The notes below the pieces were generated by a model. The model did no database searches, had not been told where the DNA came from, and worked only from the letters and a program-made list of their open reading frames with translations. The position numbers were made by a program, and so were the translations under genes. A DNA stretch of 57,996 nt from assembly GCA_013365365.1 (NCBI GenBank), contig JABVXU010000354.1, positions 1 to 57,996 of the forward strand, in the 5' to 3' direction. This document shows, piece after piece, positions 13,321 to 25,756 of this stretch. This stretch comes from Cruorifilaria tuberocauda. Lineage: Eukaryota > Nematoda > Chromadorea > Rhabditida > Onchocercidae. Every line of letters begins with the position of its first letter. The stretch's first letter is position 1.

Positions 13321-16300
13321 TTAAATTTTGGGGAAATCGCTATCTTTTAAAGGTGATATCAAATTATTATGGTGGAGGGCTGTAACAGAAGCGCGCTGAA
13401 ATTCACTAGCTCCTGGACGTAGAAAAAATATTTCACCATTTTCAGATAAAACAGCTGAAGCGATTCCCTCAACGTCAGAAGCCTACAAGTTTACTCAGCA
13501 GATAATCACCGGAATCTTTTTAGGTAAACATATTAGTACAAATGTCACTTTCGTTCCTACGTGTTCTACCATTTTAATGTTACAACTTATTTGCTGTGCA
13601 CTTGAGGCACATCACAATGAAATACTTACGTGATGCAGATAACTGAGGCTTAGAAACTCGAATTTTGATAAAAATTATGACTACTTTCAACCACTAAATT
13701 AATTTTGCAATAGCTAACCAAAAAATTGAAACAATTTGCGTTGCTTTGTAAAATAATAAAGCTATTGGAAGAAAAATTTTAAACAAAAAAACCTTTGTGA
13801 AGTGAATTTTCAGGTACTGTTTAACAGTTAGCGCAGAAAATAAAAACAGTTCGCCTTGATTGGTGATAATAACAATAAACTTTTCATACAATTTCCGATC
13901 TGAAAAAGAATGACTGTAGGTAGCACTTGGAAATTTAAAATGGAATTTGATGAATAAATAAAGGTAACTATAGTTGAGAATCGAAACTGTCACCGAAATA
14001 GAGAATTACTTTTTTTTGATAACCATATTATTTTCCAAAACACAGTTGACTTTATTTGATTTGTTCTACTTTCTGTACTCCTGATTAACGATTTAGGTGA
14101 CACTCAATGATGCAGGAAGTGAGAATGAAACATGTTACTCCTTAATTGTATAAGCATATACTGAAACGGCAGTCGAAATGTTGATAAACATAGAGTTGTG
14201 GAAGAACTTAACCAATATCTCTAACTGAATTCCGAAAATCCATTTTGTGATTATAAATGCAAATACGCAAGGAAATGATAATAAGTATATGCTGGGATAC
14301 ATTTTCTGAATAAACCAGTTTAAAAGTATTAAATGATGTACTTGTAGCTGATCGTAGTGTAAGAAGTTGTGCCTTTCTAATTCTTGAACCTTCCACACCC
14401 GTAAATTTATATCGGAATCTTGTTGGTTTCATTGTTGGAAGCGCAAACGTCTTAATCTGCTCTTCGGTATAAATGATCAGTCTTTCTGAACCTGTCACAC
14501 CCTGAAGTCTTTCATCTTAAACATTAGATATAACAATACAATACTGTAGAAAGTTGCTAATGTGTGAGAACTTCTCGTACTTTTATAAGTTGAGACCCAT
14601 CAATAGTTGCACATGTGAAATCAACAACTGGAGCTCGATGTTGCAACTGCACTTCCTTCACCAGAACACAAACGTCTTCTGGTTTTAGTGCATCATCCGA
14701 TATTGCATAAGCAAATATCACCCCTAGACGTATCATAAATTTATATTTTCTTTGTCTGCATGAAAATAAAAACAAAGTCTATTTTTTGCCGATTCTCTTA
14801 TCTATTTTCTATTTTTCAATTATCTATTTTGTATCTATATTATTATTTTCCATTATCTATTTTGCCGATTATGCCGATGAATATACAAGAAAATTTTACG
14901 GAAAAATGCAAAACAACTTATTAAAAAATCTATGAGTAAACATACCACCATTTGTTCCAATCCAAAGACTATCCGTGCGGGAAGCGCTAGAAAGAATATT
15001 TGTATAGAAGAACCTAAGTACTCGAACCGCAGAAACAGCAGGATCACCAACTAAAATGTAATATGTATCAATCGTTAGCTAACAACATAACCATAACACT
15101 CCATTAGTTTTTCGAATAAATTGAAAAAAATTACCGCTGGGGAGTGCTTCGGTTCGAGAGATAATTTGACGTTCAACAGGTCTCACTACTTCGAGATTAT
15201 CATTAGCTACTGAGCATGCTGGTTCAACAAAATGAGTTCCATCCTAAATCAGTAACATCTTACTAATTATTTCATATGAAATTGATAAAATTTACCTGGA
15301 TAAACATACCCAAAATTTGCTTGATACTGTTATAACGTATCAACTTAAACTTTATGAAACACTTTAAGAAAATACTTGTGGAGCTTTTTTCTTGCGACGA
15401 AAAGACTGACGGATGGACTTTTTCATACTTTTAAACCGTGATAATGTACTTGCGTCCGTTAATTCTGCAATAAATGCAATATTTATATAGATTTTGTACT
15501 AGGTTAGATGGGATATATAATATATTCCAATGAATAACTCATTCTGAATAAGTATTAGGACAGGAAGAGAGCCAACGATCGATTTCTACAAAGCCGTCAA
15601 TTCCAGTTCAAATCTACATTTACATTATTTTTGCAGAAAGATAAAATCAAATGATAAAGACATTCTTATGTTACACATCTTATCTGAAAAGCCTAAATTA
15701 AAGAAAGATTAACTCGGAAGACTAAAGGCTGAGATCCTTAATGCTCGCAAAAAACAATATAAATTAATTTAGTGGCAGATAAATGAACCTTTTAAAGTAA
15801 TCAGACATCTAGATATAAGCATTGCCTGATTTTTCAAATCACACATCACAAAGCCGTACTCGCATCCAAATGCTAAAAGATTGCGTGACCGAAGAGATGC
15901 TACTGCTGTTATTGGAACTGGTGGACGCAACTGAATAATATAGCTAAAAACATCGTTAAATGCAGGTGAAAGTCGACTGTAATTAATGCTTTAAACTGGA
16001 CATTAATTAGATGAGAATTTTTTTTTCGCACACATTACCAGTTGACTCAATTACTAACTCAAATTTGAGGTGATTTCTTTTTTATTTAACATCATCAATA
16101 TATACCTTATGTTGTGCCCCAAACTTTGTCTGCCTCCATATCATAGCAAATAAATCAGCAAAAAACATACTCAAACCAATTTGGAAACAGACCTTCGGTT
16201 CTTATCAGTTTTGAAGGGCTGATATCCAACTGTGTATGTCAGTGGAGCTTTCCGAGGAGATAAAGCTTGCTGAGCGATGTTCGCTGGTAACTTCGACTTT

Positions 16301-19300
16301 TCCGCAACCTCATATTCTATACGCATTACGATCAATGCTGTCTAAATGGTTTTATATATTTGTATCAAAAATGAACGGATACGACAATCGTTCAAATGTG
16401 ATTGAAATTTACTTAAAAATCGCACCGATGATTCGTCATCCAAATCGTATACGATAACATGACCGGCACGACCACCTATTACCAACTGCCCGCTGCTTAC
16501 ATCGAAATACACTTTCTGTATAGCAAAACGTGGATCATCACAAAATGGATCATATGCTCCAACCTGAAAATTAATTACGACAGCACTGAGTACACATCAC
16601 ATGTCAGGTAATTTTGACTATGACACAAAAAAAGACCTTGCGAAAAGGAGGCCAATCAGTAATTTCATTTGAATCTTCATCGGTTGCTCCGTTATTAGAA
16701 AATTCAATTGAACTACCTGGAAATTCTACGCTCTATATTTCTGTTTCATTTTTGGAAACCAGCTTTAACAAACTGATATTTAAAAGAGAAAAATCACTTT
16801 TCTAGTGAATTATAGTATCACTAACGTTGTGAAAAGTAAAATAAATCTACATTTCAGAAAATTTCGATATTTACAGACCACTTCTTGATTTACTGAAGGA
16901 AAACAAAAAAAAAAAATAACTTTCAAACTCATAATCTGCCCTGTTAGTGTCACTGTCTACTGAATAGCAACCTTCAAATTCCTTCGCTGTATTAATTTTC
17001 AACAGATAGCGTAAACTGACAGAACCAGTAGACCAAAATTTTACAGTACCATCTTCGTGTCTTCAAAAAATATATCATAACATTTTAACCAACCTTTGTT
17101 AAATTTTTTACTGGAAATTTTTAAAAACGAATCCTATAGCTACAAAAGAAATATTTTTCTAAACATTCACTTGAGATTTAATGGATAAAGAATATCTTCA
17201 GCATTTGTTACAGAAAACTTACCCTGTAATTAAAAGCTGTCTCTTTTTTGAGTTCGTAGCAGCACAGGGAGCAGGTGTTTGAGCATCGCTGCCAGCATGA
17301 ATAGGCCACTTACATTTAGATGGTAATTTATTTTGAGTTTCGCTAGCCTTAATCAATTCCTACAATACAAGTTTAAAGAACTGCTGAAGTGATTCTGGTG
17401 GTTAATAAATAAATAAAGAAAAAAGAAAGAAACGCATAAATAAATAACAAAAATATATACATATTGTTTATGAGAAAAACTGATAGATTTACCTTCCATA
17501 CATGCTCTTCAATATTGGAATAGTGCATAACACATGTAATCTGAGATGAATGAATCGAATGTAAATATGGCAAATTAAGAAGCGGCCAGCTCCCATCGGT
17601 CAAATCGATACACACAAGTTCCTGTTTACAGAGTACCATCAATGCCACGCAATTTTTGTAATCCGCATCTGTATGTGATAAAATGACATCATTATTGTTA
17701 GATCATGTTATTATCATTTCATTAACGATATTTTTATAACTGCGGTAATAACAAAAAAAATAAAAAAGCTGTTCACAACTCAAGAGTGAAGAACTGACTC
17801 TTTTTTGCGAACTACGATCCAATATGTCAACGAAATCATAGAATGATCCTCTTGAGGATTATAAAGAACTTCAGATAACATTCCCAAAGCTGACGAAGAA
17901 GTGCGCAATCAAGAATATGAAAGACTTCAGACACTTAGCTAAGAAGCTAAAACTCTTAAGTCACAAAGTAATATTATGGTAAAAATTCGTCGTGTAACAC
18001 ACGGATTAATAGGATAATAGATCCACAACATATTTAGTATGACCTAGAATTTGAAAGTCTGAATATCATACATCAAGAAAAGACATTACCTTTCTGGTTT
18101 TGTAGTGAAGGCACAACAACAAAGTCAACAATGGCGCTACCAAAGTCGAATACCACCATTTTATCGTCTCTCATTGCTGTTAGCGTGTAGCGATCACCAT
18201 AGGAAGCACGTGGCATTCCTCCGGTGTATAACTTAATCGGTGATGGGTGGCTAAACAGCAAGACATATCCAACAGGATTACTACCAACAATGCTATTCAA
18301 TATATTATTCGTATTTAAACACGATTGCAATGAGAAAAAGCAGTAATCGATACTAATCAAATAAAAATTAAAAACTAAACTCAAATACTTTTATTGTTGG
18401 TAAAATATACTTTTAAATTCATAAAAAGCAGCCATGAATGTTTTTATGAGAGCTATGAAAATAGTGATGCATTTTTAAGCAAAGAATAAGTTTTATATTA
18501 CACCTTGATGCACATATCCACTGTATTTTGTTGATAGAAGTACATGGAAACGGGCCAAATGGTATAACGGATGCTTCCACAGGTTCCATACACTGAATCT
18601 TCCATGTACCTAACGAACCATCATTGTGAGAACAAATGAAATATTCTCCATCAACATGCCATGCTAAACTCTGGAAGAGTATAAATTAAGAAACTTTAAA
18701 GTCAACATTGCTGTATTGCAGAATAATACATGGATGAAGATAGACGAGAATGGAACTAATAACAAGATATCAAACGAATTCCTCAAAGACTGATAAAAAA
18801 ACAAGAACACTACACTTTTAGTAAAATACTATGCTTTCTTCTTAGTTAATACTAAAATGTGCACGAAATAAAATAACTTTGTTGCATACAAAGAGATATT
18901 TTCTACTTTAATATCATGTAAAACAGCAAAACACTGCATAGACAATTATATACTTTATCAAAGCACCTTTCAACTGTATTAAAAGCTTGAAATAAAATCA
19001 GAAAGTAATGAATATAATTAGCATACAGTAATTGCTTGTTGAATAGTCCAATGACGTAGCACTTCGTTGTTCAGTAAATTGTAATGAACGATGATATGAT
19101 TATTGAATGCAATAAGGATTTGAGTAGCATCAGTTGGATTTACAATAATTTGATTAGCAGATCTTCCAACATCTTTTGAAGGACTAATGCTGAAAGTATG
19201 ATATTTGTAAAAGGTTATTTAAGGATTGCACTTCGCTAATCTTAAAATTCGATCTTAAAACTGTAAAAGAAAATGGTATTGTTCGAAATTATAACTATTA

Positions 19301-22018
19301 ACCTTTTCATAATTGTCTCCTCAAAAAGTAATACTTCGGAAAACTCAAGCGAAGCAGCGCACAATCCAAATATATTACCCGTGATAGTGCCAATGAATAA
19401 ACGGGAATTTGTAGGGTCTTGCACATTTTGCATTTCACAGCACGTTATTCGTTTCAACCTAAAAGAATAGTAAAAATAAACCGAAAGCGAAGATATAAAA
19501 CATTCCGAAATTCCAAGCTATTAGCAAGATGACACTCTATTTAAAGACCATTTGTTATTGGAGAAAATTTTTTCTAATTTAATAAAAAGAGCCTATATTC
19601 ACTATGATAGTAGAAGTTACCTGTCCTCAGTAGTAGCAGTAGCACGCTCAATGATGTCACCAGCAACCTGAAATTTATGAAAAGATTGGTCCGAACAAAG
19701 AACAATAAGAGTGCCTAGGCCTGCAGCAAAATACATATGAGCAATTGGGGTGTTTCGAGGTGTTGTTGAACTCCATTCCACATTCTCTGCTCCGAATCTG
19801 CAATTATGCTATTTTATTACGATAAAACATAAACATATTAGACAGAGTAAAACTATCAAATTAACTTCCAACTAATAATATATAATGCATACTAGCTATA
19901 GATGCGAATAACCTGATATCTATATATATCTAAGTCCTAAACAACGGAAGTTGCAAAAAATGTAAATCACTGGCTACATGAGTGTAAAGAAAAATTTATG
20001 ATGTTGTTTATAAAATTATCAGAAAATCCACTGACGATGATAAGACCTCCAGAATTTCGGAAATTACTTCACTCCTTAGAAAAGTACGCAAAGGATACGG
20101 GATTTATATTCAGTAAATCAGTTACAAAGACAGTTATGGACGAAATCGGTTTTGAAAACAACAAATAATTATAGACCTACGGGAAGCAGTTGCAATTATC
20201 GATTAATAATTTCACTTCCCTAGACACACAAGTAGTTTACATGTGTGATTATTAGTAGAATAAGAAAGCAACGTCAGAAAGATTTGAAAGGTATTAAATA
20301 TGATCTAGAACGATCATCCAACTCACTATCAGAATTATAAAATGCTCCTGCATGTTTCTATTAAACTTTCACGAATATTATAAAGTGATGACTACAACAA
20401 GGACGAGCATTAAATTAAAGGCATTAAAGGTATATTCTTATGCAGCTCAGAAACAACCTAACAAATTATGCATTAATACATTTATTTATTGTACTTTTTT
20501 CATTAGAATACGCTTCCAGAGAAGTTTAAAAAGTCGAAGTTATAAAAAAACGTGTCAGGAATATTTGTCATTTCAAAGACTATAGCCACATGAAACAGGT
20601 TATATGGAATAATTGAAATACTTCGACAAAGTATTGATGTTTGAGACTGGAGCTAAGTGAAGGAAAAAAGCAATGGGAATAAGCAAAATGCTAGTGAAAT
20701 AGAAGCCCAAGATGATATTATTCAAATATGGGATATGATGCGACGAATTTCGAGTGTCATGCACAATATAATTTAAATGATGAACCTCACGCAAATTACG
20801 GCCCAAGGACCTTATTCCTTGTAACAAAAATTTATGCTTTCGATAGAAGACTAACAGTACACATGGTGCACAGCATTAGGGATGAACTGACAAGAGGCAA
20901 CCCTTTATAGCCTCACCGTAATATTATATTCTCTGGATATATTTTGAATTGTGTGGAAAGAGTAAAGCCTAATTTCATTGCTTTATATGTTGCTACTATA
21001 TTTCTGTTGTTTATATAGCTTTAACTAATTCTCATAAAAATTTTCCAGCAACTGATCTGTATATCGTCCACGAGGAAACAAACACCTTTTAGCCACTGAA
21101 TAACTATTACTGCATACATAAATGTATTATGTGCACGTTTTCATGCATTTATCACAGTTAATGAAATGGGGAAGTAGTGCACACTTAACTAAATGTGGTT
21201 ATTCAACATGTGACGTCATAGTAGCAGGGTACCAAAATTCAATCGATCTTTTATCCGTATGAACGTGAAAAGCCAATTATAAGTTCAAATTGAAAGTACC
21301 ACATGCATACTCTTTTCTCAATGATTTCTCAACTTAGAATTCATCGAAAATTTTTATTTTCTAGCAGTACAAAGTAGACAGACAATCGATGCAACTTACA
21401 TTCGAACTTGTCCATCACTGGTACCTACCGCCATAAGACCCAGTATGTAATCGTACGCCAACGACGATACCAACTGCGGGAATCCATGCCGCAAACTCTG
21501 CAAGTTTGGTCCCATTTCCTTTCAAAACAGTAAAATCCACTGTGATATATGATGAGCAATGTACACAAAGTACTATACTGCCCGTCTCTTTTTCTATCAT
21601 ATAAGAAATTAAAGAGGGTTCCCAATGCTACTCACTTATTGAGAAATTATCACCATGAACCTGGATTAAACAAATATTGATTGAAATATACATATAACAA
21701 ATCCTTCAGAAGAAAGAAGAAACATAGGCTCTATTTGTTTTGGATTTCAGTTCATATAAATAAATAATTTTTGGAACTTACTAATTTAAAGAGAATAAGG
21801 AGAAACTTAAATACGAAGAATTAAAAGGTTTTTGAAAAAGACAAACTGACCAAACTCGAATTTAATATAAAAGGTGATATTCTATAAGGGGTAACTGACA
21901 GAAAGAAATGAATAAACAATGAGACATCACTAACAGGAGTATACTCAAAAAAGTCGTGGACATCGGCATTCCTGAAATCTCCGGTAGGATGTATGTGACT
22001 TCGGAGAAAACGCAACAT
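13321..22018 (-). CDS. Lethal giant larvae (Lgl) WD40 polarity protein, 21 exons
   Basis: Lgl is a cortical tumour-suppressor scaffold with two WD40 beta-propellers; it binds Par-6/aPKC and marks the basolateral cortex. Exons in transcript order: 22018-21935, 21497-21400, 19797-19621, 19458-19303, 19189-19027, 18670-18504, 18250-18090, 17668-17493, 17359-17223, 17060-16921, 16716-16637, 16563-16426, 16341-16189 (end uncertain, could be 16177), 15930-15789, 15464-15376, 15243-15135, 15050-14946, 14723-14581, 14501-14342, 13899-13793, 13482-13321. Phases agree throughout and give about 948 residues, close to the family size. Diagnostic motifs: SLRHGFP (~29), PFGPFPC, GGMPRASYGDRY (~292), HEDGTVKFW, WPPFRKVGAYDP (~508), the aPKC-target serine cluster LSRFKSMKKSIRQSFRR (~665) and KEVQLQHRAPVV (~781). 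PFGPFPC and the serine cluster separate it from tomosyn. Confidence 0.93.
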
Positions 22019-23561
22019 TGACTATCGCATATGAATTACAATTGCCTTCAAATTTTGCGTTAAATCCGAAACAACGCAGAATTAACTAGTCTTGATGTAG
22101 CATATTTCCTGAATAAACAAATTACTTATCACATTATGTCATCCGCTTCCGTGCAAGCAAGCTGAAATAAGTCGAGTTGCGTCCAACCAGTCGGATTAAG
22201 TTAATGAGCTAAAGAAATTCATCTTTCCAAATACAAAAAAAAAAAAAAAATGGATTTAAATTGATAAAACGAATCGGTCGTTCATTAAATCATTAAATCA
22301 ATCAAGTGAAATAAGTTAGTTCTCTGACATACGATGCTTCTAAACCAGATTATATGATAACATTATGTGTAAGGCAAGTATAGATTATAAGTCATTACAG
22401 CTATTAAACAAACAACAGAATTAAGATATGAAGTATAATGTAAAATGTAAATTGAATCGAATCTTAATTTTCACATAACCATATAAATTATAAATTAACT
22501 TCTTTAAAAAGTTTTACTTCGGAAGAACAGACAAAATATATTCTACTGTTTGTTATAACACCTAATGAATTTGCTTGTTTCCATAGAAAACTACGAATCT
22601 AACTACTTGGACGTGCCATAAATATAAGACATAAATCCTTATAATATTATTTATATACTCATTTTTGAATACTGGCAATTCTAGAAGAAAAAAAAACATT
22701 CTAAAAAGAAAGCTAAGACCAAAAAAATGCAAATTTGCAGTAAAGACTACTCGCTTACATACATATAAGCATAAAATAAAATGCTCACTTTAAATCATAA
22801 TAGAATTTTGAATTAAAAAAAGTTTATTTTGCGTCAATTTCAACATATTTTTAAAACTGGAGTTGTTTCAGCAGCTAAAGAATAATTTCAAATAAATATA
22901 AAGATCCAAAAAAAGTTCAATGAAAAATTTTCATTTCTTTTCTTGTGATACCAACAGGAAGAATTAAAAATGATAGGATGACGAAACAAACAGCTCTGCT
23001 TCATCAAATGATTTTCCAGGTAGTAGTGTGATATACGGATACTATTATAGTAGTACCAAAATGTCGATTACATCACTCGACAAACTATTCACCTTAATGT
23101 ATGATACGGTAATTATGGTTGCTTCGCTTTAGTCGGCCAACATGTATTAATGTCTTTCCTACCTACCTGAAACCTCCGAAAAATATGCTATGAAATTGAA
23201 ATTTAATAAGAAAGAGGGATGAAGAATGCTGAGAAAGTACCATTTAAATATTTTCCTTTTTATGAAATCTATATGCAGAAATAAGTCGATTTAACGGCAC
23301 TCTGTCGCTATACGAATTTTTTAAATTAATTAATCAATGTATAAATGGGAGAAGGGAGCTGCTGTATGGCATCAGTGAGATGAACTTATACAATCTGATT
23401 ATATCTGGTTTCAATTCAACAAGATAGAGTGGTATATAAGACAATCTGCATGTAAAATCCAAGAGAAACTAGTAAATTCAAACTGGAATTTTTGGGTTAA
23501 GAATTTCTAAGCAGAGAAATGAATTTCGAAAAAAAAATTGGCATTGACATTAACATATCGT
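22019..23561. other. Upstream region of the Lgl gene
   Basis: AT-rich, with no credible exon. The Lgl ATG at 22018 is preceded by GATAGTCA, so a spliced-leader acceptor could sit 3-4 nt upstream, though the polypyrimidine tract is poor. Promoter elements were not identifiable. Confidence 0.4.
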
Positions 23562-23891
23562 TTAGAACGTTGTAACATAGCATCTCTTATCAACAAATCC
23601 TGTTTTCAAAAGGAAAATTAATGTAGCAAGATTCAAGTGGGATAATAAATTGAAAGAGATAAGATGGTTAATTGAAGTCCTGTAATTTAGGGAAAGTGGA
23701 TAAGATACACAAAAATGAAAAGAAATAATCAACAATGCCAATGCCAAAGGGCAGTTACCATTTGAGCGAATGAATGAGCTAAGATGAAGTGCACAATCAC
23801 AATCTTCCATGACTTTGCAACCAGTGATCGACCATATTTCAAAAGACCACATTTCTGGATGAGTTTTACATAACAGACGGAAGGTTCTTTT
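23562..23891 (-). CDS. Unidentified protein, two C-terminal exons
   Basis: Two minus-strand exons, 23891-23759 and 23599-23562, are joined by an intron with donor G|GTAACT and acceptor AAAACAG|G in matching phase 1, ending at a TAA. The first follows CAATTCAG and in phase 0 encodes KRTFRLLCKTHPEMWSFEIW and then a Cys-rich segment (GCKVMEDCDCALHLSSF); the second adds FVDKRCYVTTF. The composition, with Trp and Cys and clean splice signals, suggests a real protein end, but I do not recognise the family. The intron itself has no stop in this frame, so retention would add about 53 hydrophobic residues. A second frame of the first exon is also open from an ATG at 23901 for 57 codons. Upstream exons should lie in 23.9-25.7 kb, but I could not find them. 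Confidence 0.4.
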   Translation of the reverse strand, partial: KRTFRLLCKTHPEMWSFEIWSITGCKVMEDCDCALHLSSFIRSNGNCPLALALLIISFHFCVSYPLSLNYRTSINHLISFNLLSHLNLATLIFLLKTGFVDKRCYVTTF

Positions 23892-25756
23892 CTGAATTGC
23901 ATATTAAATTCGAATGAAATTTATGTTAGGAATAGCAACATTTCATTTAAAACATTATGGCATCAAATAAGTATACAATTGAACTTGATTTTAGAGTTAG
24001 TACGCATACATCACAACATACAATTAAGACATTAAAAAAATCCATTATCCATGAAACCAGCAATAGGGAGAAGCAATATCGAATCTTCGATAAAATGTCA
24101 TTACAAAGAATAGGAAAATTCTTTGCAAGAACTTGTCACAATACACTCTTGTTGATAATCAAACCAATAAAGATATTCTAACGAGAGTGTACGAGTCTGC
24201 CGACCACGTAAAAGGAACGTAGGGTTATACTATACTCTTCCTATATATACTCTTTTTTATTTTCTAAAGTACTTTATTTTATTACCATTTTATTAATATA
24301 AGAAGCTATCCCGAACAAACAGAAATGAAAGGTAATGCATGGGACCAGCAGCGTTACAACTGCAAGACGCACGTGAAATAATAATACCTGCAAGTATAAC
24401 AATAGATTAGTTATCGGCCGACCGCTAAATACCGGCAAGACTTAACTGGAGCTAAAATAAACTTAGAGGAAAATGGTTTTTTCTATTTCCATGTTGTGGG
24501 GCGGGTAGGAGAGATTTAGATTTTAAACACTTCCTTTATCGCTTGCAAGCATGTGTGTTGTGATAACATCAAAATTTACAAATTTCAGGCTTAAGGATGA
24601 TATCCTCAATAGCTATGAGGACTCATTGTATCTAACCTCTGTCATAATAACTCATTCCGTGAAGTATAAAGGGATCTACTGGGTTCATTGACTGGGATAG
24701 CGATTTTCACTGCTATCAGACACAAAATGATTAGAGCGGTTTTGTTGAGTAGTTGAAATAAGATAGGTGTTGAGTTGGCTCTCAATATGCAGTTATTGAG
24801 TTTTTACATTGTGATTTGATTAGGTTGGCTTCCTGAAAAGTGAGGGAAGATAAAAGATATCATTGTAATGAACACTATCAAATTCGACCAGTGACAAATA
24901 TTGAAGTACTGTTTTCGCCACTTCTCTTTGCAACTATAATTTCGTTAAGAAGCTGGTTTGAGATGATCAGTTGAACAAACTGCAATTATTCTTTATTAAT
25001 GGCTAATATGTTTGCATCCAATTTCTTGCTCTCCAGTATATTCACAACGTTTTATATTATCGTTAAGCACTCATCTTTCACTGTTTTCAAAATCGCATTA
25101 ATGCGTTAGAATCATTCGGTCCGTTTACTTATTCATCATCGTAACTATAAATGCGAAGTGTTCTAAAGTCGGATAGTTATACAACCGCAGCCGGAATAAA
25201 CTATTCGACTACATCATTGTGGGTTTTCGGTGACCTCAATTTTTTAAAATACATCTAACTTGTTCACATGTTTTAAAAATGTTGTCCACTATCATTCTTT
25301 TTGAAGTGAAATAAAACACGAAGGTGACACGCATATAAAAGTATTCCCTTCTCGCAAGAGGTTCTAGAAGATAAATTCATTAGTTCTCGGTTACTTTCTC
25401 TCCCTGGCCATTTATGTCTAAGTTAGTAGGCGATCTGATTTCCTAGCGATTCACTTTCGTGTTTTGTTTTGGACAAATTCCACTTCCATATCGATGACAA
25501 ATCATTTACGCGGTTGTAATAACGCGCTTGTTGCGACATGTATGTACGTTTTTATCTCATAACGTCCAGATAGCGTGATGTTTATTTCTAGTAGTTCGAG
25601 TAGTTTTAAGCTTAGAGGAGCAATGAAACTTCGTTTCAGCCGTGGACTTCATTTTCCAACCCAAGAATAGATTTTCCGATTTTCTAAAATCCAACAAATT
25701 TAAAATCAGTAACAAAATTTATTATCCAAACAAATAAAGGCATTTAGTAAATTAGT
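23892..25756. other. Gene-poor stretch between the ENT 3' end and the unidentified exons
   Basis: No supported exon. A plus-strand frame at 23957-24181 has chance-like composition. A minus-strand acceptor-like CTTGCAG near 24390 precedes about 30 hydrophobic codons that cannot be linked to the exons at 23.7 kb by phase with confidence. The part nearest the transporter contains its probable polyadenylation signal. Confidence 0.4.
25718..25723 (-). promoter_or_regulatory. Polyadenylation signal AATAAA for the ENT gene
   Basis: The minus strand reads AATAAA about 34 nt after the ENT stop codon at 25757-25759. This supports the model that ends with the exon at 25854-25757. Confidence 0.6.

Noticed and set aside
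21415..21625. Minus-strand frames of 61 and 66 codons
   Set aside because: They are out-of-frame readings of Lgl exon 2 plus intron; the true frame is SLRHGFPQLVSSLAYD.
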